Assembly: GCA_014773175.1 (NCBI GenBank)
Contig: VXCM01001266.1
Span: 173,449 to 237,448, forward strand
Length of the DNA: 64,000 bases
Reading direction: 5' to 3'
Source of the DNA: Lucifuga dentata
Lineage: Eukaryota; Chordata; Actinopteri; Ophidiiformes; Bythitidae
Positions within the stretch are counted from its first letter, which is position 1. Each line of letters opens with the position of its first letter. Below the pieces are notes generated by a model. The model made no database searches. It was given only the letters and a program-made list of their open reading frames with translations, and was not told where the DNA came from. Below are positions 56,716-62,700 of this stretch, one piece after another. The position numbers were made by a program, and so were the translations under genes.

Positions 56716-59700
56716 GTCTCATAACAGTAGTAGTGTATCAGGTTTCTATCAGTTGTTCAAGGTCCCGAGAGGTGAGCCATTCATCATACGTAAAGCTGGC
56801 TAAAAGCTAGCAGGAAATGCTGCACGTCACACTATCACTACTGCACTGCTGACCTTGATGGTCAGAGAACACTCAGAGAATTATACCACAAGGGCACATG
56901 ACTCTAGCTAAGGAATACTGTATGACACAGCAAGCAGTGTCCATTGTTTGCGGGTCTTCTTGGACTTCCATTCATGTAAAAACTAGCAATAGTGTAAACA
57001 GAGCAAGACTTCACAGTTCCACAAGGTTAATTTAGGATTAGGACCTGCATTTAATGTTATGATTAGACTCATCCTTACCTTTGTCTAAGGTAAGGAAGAC
57101 TTCTGCAGGCTTCAACTGAACTAGGTCGCATGACGCATTGTCTGACCGCATCAGACACTTGAGTCATTCACGTTTGGTGACCAAATTAAACTCAAATGTT
57201 GGATGAGAAGCTGTCAATCAGTATGTTTACATGCACACAAAACTCTGACTTTTGCCTGTGCTACGAAACAGGCAAAAATGTGAAATAAGCTGTATACATG
57301 GATTAAATTAATCATGGCTTAATCGGCTAACAAGGGAAAGCAAGCCAGGTCGGCAAACACATGCGAAAGTTACCTATTCTAAATATAAAACAATGGATTG
57401 TTTATATTCCTGTGCACATCAATTTGCATAATCTAGGTCTGTTATTCAGGTTACACAAACATTGACTCATGCTGAACTCATACTGATTATGGTGTCCACA
57501 CGACACTTTGAAAAAAAAAAAAATCAAGCATTTGCCTTAATTGNACTGATTATGGTGTCCACACGACACTTTGAAAAAAAAAAAATCAAGCATTTGCCTT
57601 AATTGAAGTAGATTCTAAGTTTTAACGTGCATGTAAACATACTGAGTCATAGAAAGGAGTGCTATTGTTTACGCAACACAGTCAAAGCTCAAGGAATCAG
57701 ATGGCAGCAGTGATGTGCCATTCTGTTCAAATTGCCAAAAATGCAAATAAAGCAAGAAGAAAAAAGACAACAGCCAAGTTTCACTAGAAATTCTATAGGG
57801 TAATGTCTTCTATGCATCTTGAAAGAGTAAAGGAAAGAAAAACCTGACAGGATGATCTGTGCATCCTCTGAAAATAAAAGAAGAAAAGAGCACTGCATTC
57901 ACTATTGATTCACCAGATGAGCACCAGTCAGTCAATTAATGATGAATGTTCGCTTCAATTCAAGATCTAGGTTGACGCTGGATTCTGTGGGAAAATACGC
58001 TCAACTCACTTCCACCTTTTGACTGCGGTGTAAACCTTGAAAAGAATATGGTCTTAATACTTAACAATACCACCGTTGTGACATATATCTATATGATGTT
58101 TAAAATGACGCATGAGGCACATATATATGTAAAGAGAATATGCTGAACCCTTTTGTTACAGTAGATTTTAGGAAACACACTCCTACTAACTTCAAACATC
58201 GCTGAAGCCCTGTTCAGTGAGTGGGTGTGAAATGTTGTGGCTGCGTGTTTGCAAGTTGTTGTGCAAGACGCTGTCACAAGGTGTTGACTTCAAAATGGCT
58301 TTTAAAATTTCAGGAGCAGCCCAGAGGGTTAAAAGGCTTCAATGGGGAGCAGGAAACAAGTAGTGGGTTTCCCCTTTTCAACATTTTCTTTGTGTTTGTT
58401 TTTTGTGTGTTTGTGTAGGACACCACACTACACAAGCACCAGCTATGGGACAAAGCAATACTGATGAAGCTGGGAGCTTCAAACAACGCTTGACAATAAT
58501 TTCTTTCGAAAACAGCCACAATCACAAACTTCTACCACTGTCACTAAGTTACTTTAATCATATTTAGATTGAGAAAAATTTTCACAAGGCACGCACACAT
58601 TGTCAACAGAGAATTTCAGTGCAGGTATTACATAGTACAGACTGTAATGTATGTGCAGATTGATTTCTCTATTAGATGTAAGGCTCGTATAAACACATAA
58701 TCCTGCTGCCTGTACTAAGGTAAATCTGGATTTGTGTTTTGACATCTCTTATGTTGTAAACTGCAGCTTCTCCTTGGGAAGCAAAGATTTATTAATGGCT
58801 TACCGGATACCCGGTCCAGGACCTCAGCCAGCGTGGTGGAGATGGGTAGATGCAGGGTCCGGTACTTGTGGCCTGCTCCATACATGGGATGCTGGATCAT
58901 GTGGCTGGTGGCATTGATGCGACCTTTGTACAGCTACAAGCAAAAAGAAAAAAATGACAGACAAAAAGGGGTTTTGAGTGAACATGCTGTGGAAATACCA
59001 AAATGACTGAGCTACAGAAAATTTTAGAGGGAATCACTGTGGATAGCAAAAAAGGCTTCTGCTTCATATTCCTACGCTGTCCCCTTGTGGATATATTGGA
59101 ATAGTACTTTGATCCTTTGCAATGAGTGGAAACATAGTAAATGGGTGTAAAACTGGCCAAACAAGGGATGAAAGACTTCTATAGGTCATTGTATCATTCA
59201 TATTTCAATGCTGTGGCAATTTTATTTACCTTGGTTAATCAGTAAAATGGCAGTTTATTTTGAACCTTCAGTTATCTTCACCTTTCAAAGTTGGGTTCTT
59301 TCTCTAAGTGTATTATCTACTATGACCTCATTACTTTATAGGAACCCTTTTGATGAAACCGAACAACCTTCCAGCCAGCAGCCATATTTATTGTTAATTA
59401 CACAAGTGATTAATGGGTCAAAATTTACATGAAATCGATTAACATGATGCATTTCCCTCCTCCCACAGAGTCCGGAGAGGTTCCACAAAGAGAGAGATTT
59501 ACTTACTGGACAAGGAGACTGTAGGAAGACTGTGACCTTCTCATCCTCCAACATGAGCTGCAGGAAAAGCCTTCGGATGAAGCCTGAGATATTTCCAGAG
59601 ATGGGGACGTTGCCGCGCTGGGGTGCAGATTGGAAAAGCTCACAGAGAACCTGCAGGGCATGACCATCTTAAAATCAGTACAAGGATAAATATATAATAA

Positions 59701-62700
59701 GAATTTGACAACGTATTACAGCATGGTGATACACAGGGATATTTACCAAATTAGAGACAAAAGAGTCTAATTTAACACAGCGTTGGGTTAGTCTATCGTT
59801 TTACCGATGAAAACCCTTAACACCCATTACACTAAAAACATTCAATGCTTCCATATAATTAACTCATTTACAGGTGAACAAATGAAGACAACATCATCAA
59901 TAGCAGTTTTGGATGCTAACAAAGTGTATTTCTAAGATGTAAAAAATTAAAAAGTGAAAAACCTTCAGCAACATTTTAGATAAAGAGCTTTTAGCCTTTG
60001 CCATTATTCTGACCAGGCATGACTAAACAGCAGACCTGTGCCATGAGCCGCTGGTTGTTGGGGTGGCAGGAAATACACTGGAGAAAAAAGGCCACAGTGG
60101 CATTCTCCAAAGCCGTCCTCTGCTGGGTGGTGAGCCCTCCTGGCTGCCCAGAAGATGCCAATGAGAACCGTGACCCTGATGGCTGAGGCTGGGATGGTGG
60201 GGGGCAGGCTGCTGCACTGGTACCCAAATTCGGACAGCCTGTATTGGCATTGGCGCCGGCACTGGCACTGGAGTGACACAGCAGGAAAAGAAGAGCCGTC
60301 CAAAGTGGGTTGACTTCTGGTCCTCCTAACCAGTCTTTCATTGCATGACTGTTGCCCACTTCTGTGAGGAAGTGTAGCACAGGAGCCGCCAGCTCTGCTG
60401 TGAGTGGTGGCCGACTGTGTGCAGATGAGGAAGATGAGTAGTGGTGGTGGTGGTGTCGCCGCTCAGCCTGAGNGGGCAGGGGGAGGTCGGCGCTGGCTAG
60501 GAGACCGACGCACAGCTGAACCAGGCTGCGGACCAGAAGTGAAGGTAAGCCAGAGTCCAGCAGCTGCTCGATGGCCCCCGGTGACTGCGAGGCAGCTGCA
60601 AGAGTGGTTAACTGCGACTCAGATAAATTAATGGGAGGTCTTGCATGCTTGGAATCATCTGTAAGTCCTGCAGCATTGGTGTTGGCATCATGCTGCTTTT
60701 TACTGTCATCAGTCATGGCGAGCCGTCGGTGCTGGGCCTGAGAGTGGCTGGCGCTGGGNTTTTTACTGTCATCAGTCATGGCGAGCCGTCGGTGCTGGGC
60801 CTGAGAGTGGCTGGCGCTGGGCACCGAAACGATTCCCATCCAGGACATGAGCAGGGAGAAATAACTGGGATGTATGTGACACATGGAGCACAGAAGACTG
60901 TCAACAGCCTTCTTCAGCACCATGTTGCAAGGCAGTGACATGGACCAGTTATACAGCAGCCTATAGGAAACGAAGAATGAATGAAATAATGAGTAATCTA
61001 TTTTTGTTATTCTAGAGTGGGCTGAAATATTTGTACAAAAGCACATACATGAAGACATGCTTGTGGTATGAAAAGTCTCATTTTATAGAAGGCTGTGCCA
61101 TTCCATTTTTGGGTTATTCCTTTTAACGCAAGTACCATCTGCATCATATGGGAACAGACTGTGACTCACTCAAAGAGCTCTCTGTTAAGCAACGCCGGGA
61201 GGTCGTAGTCAACAGGAAGCTCATAACTGTGCCACAAGATGGCTGCCACACAATGGAGGTGGGAAGGTGAAGGCATGAGGAGGCCATACTCTCTCGACGA
61301 AGCAGAGGAGGAGGCGGCACTTGTGCCAGTGTAGCCAGTGGGACTGCTGAGTCTGTGGGCCGCAACCCTTGAAGAGTCATGGACCCACTGGAGAAGAGCC
61401 TGAATCCTGTGGGTTAAAAAAATGCATGAGTGAAACGAACTGACATAACATAACCCAAAGTTTATTACCTTTGAAAAAACATTACAATTCAGAGCAAAAT
61501 TTGAGAAAACACATCATGAGATATAAAAAGAAGGTATAATTTACTCACTCCGACTGTGTTAATTAGTGTCTCACAGGAATTTATATACAACAAACACTGT
61601 AATGTGACAGTAAAACACAACAAGGTGATGGAAAGGACATTTTTATTGTCAGCTTATGAGTCTGTCTGGAAAATCAATCATCTTGACAAAAAACCTGTTT
61701 CTCATTGGTCGTGATGATTATGGAGAGAAGCTGAAAATCCAAATTGGTATGAAGGACAGTTTAATTCAAAGTAAAAACTGAATGCTTGACATACCTGTCT
61801 TTGGTTCCAGCATCCTGTGTAGTGCCCAGCTGGTAGAGAATGTCAATGGTGGAATCTGAGGAGAGGCCGTTTAGTCGCCCAAACAGCAGAGGACTGTTCA
61901 AATCTGTACAAAGACGGATTAGAAAGCAAAAGTAAAAACGGTCATTACACAATAGATTGTTTAATTTAGATTTGACATATACGTTTTTTTTTTAACAATT
62001 TTTTTTAAAATTTGTAATAATTTTAATTATTTTTCTGACAAAGTTTGAATTTAGGCTCACTAAAGTGATTTAAGAATTGGTACACGTACACATTTCTTAA
62101 AGGCTTGTGGATACACAGCCTAAATATTAGCATTCATACATCACTGCAGCAAAGCTCAGTGCACATTTCCTGGTACCTGTGGGTGACTTACTGGTGGGGT
62201 CGGTGCCAGAGGCTGCACAGTTCCTCAGCAGAATGTCAATGAGTTTGAGTCCGATGCGCGTGGACTGCAGGCCAATCTTGACCAGCACGGCCTCAATGTT
62301 GGGTGAGTGCATGCCACAGTAGGGTGACATGAGCAGAGCAGCGCAGGTCTGCAGCAGATTGGCAGTAGGTGCTGCAGCACTCGCCATCATGGCCTCCAGG
62401 TCACTGACGTGGGTTAAGCAATGATGAAGCAGACGCAGCCAACCAATGCTGTACATGAGAAAGGAAAGGGTTCAAAGTGAAACATGTGCATTGTGAGAAA
62501 AACAAACCAAATAGAAGCCGCATTCTTTGAAAAGCACAGACTTGCACAGTCCAGGATCTGCTTTTGGTACCTGGTTTTAGAGACCTGGTCCTCAGAAGGC
62601 AGGAACGGATTGTTGACGGTTGCAGAAGAGGTGTTTCCAAATGCAGTCAGCCCCAGGAGTTTGATCTGAGACAGGCCCAAGGTACTGGCATCACGAGGCC

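Larger units (their letters stand above)
56335..58803 (-). other. birc6: birc6 intron W8-W9
   Basis: 2.5-kb intron with a compound CT/CA microsatellite (56668-56716) and an 18-bp-TIR element (57219-57644) that contains an assembly duplication. No gene is seen. Confidence 0.7.
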
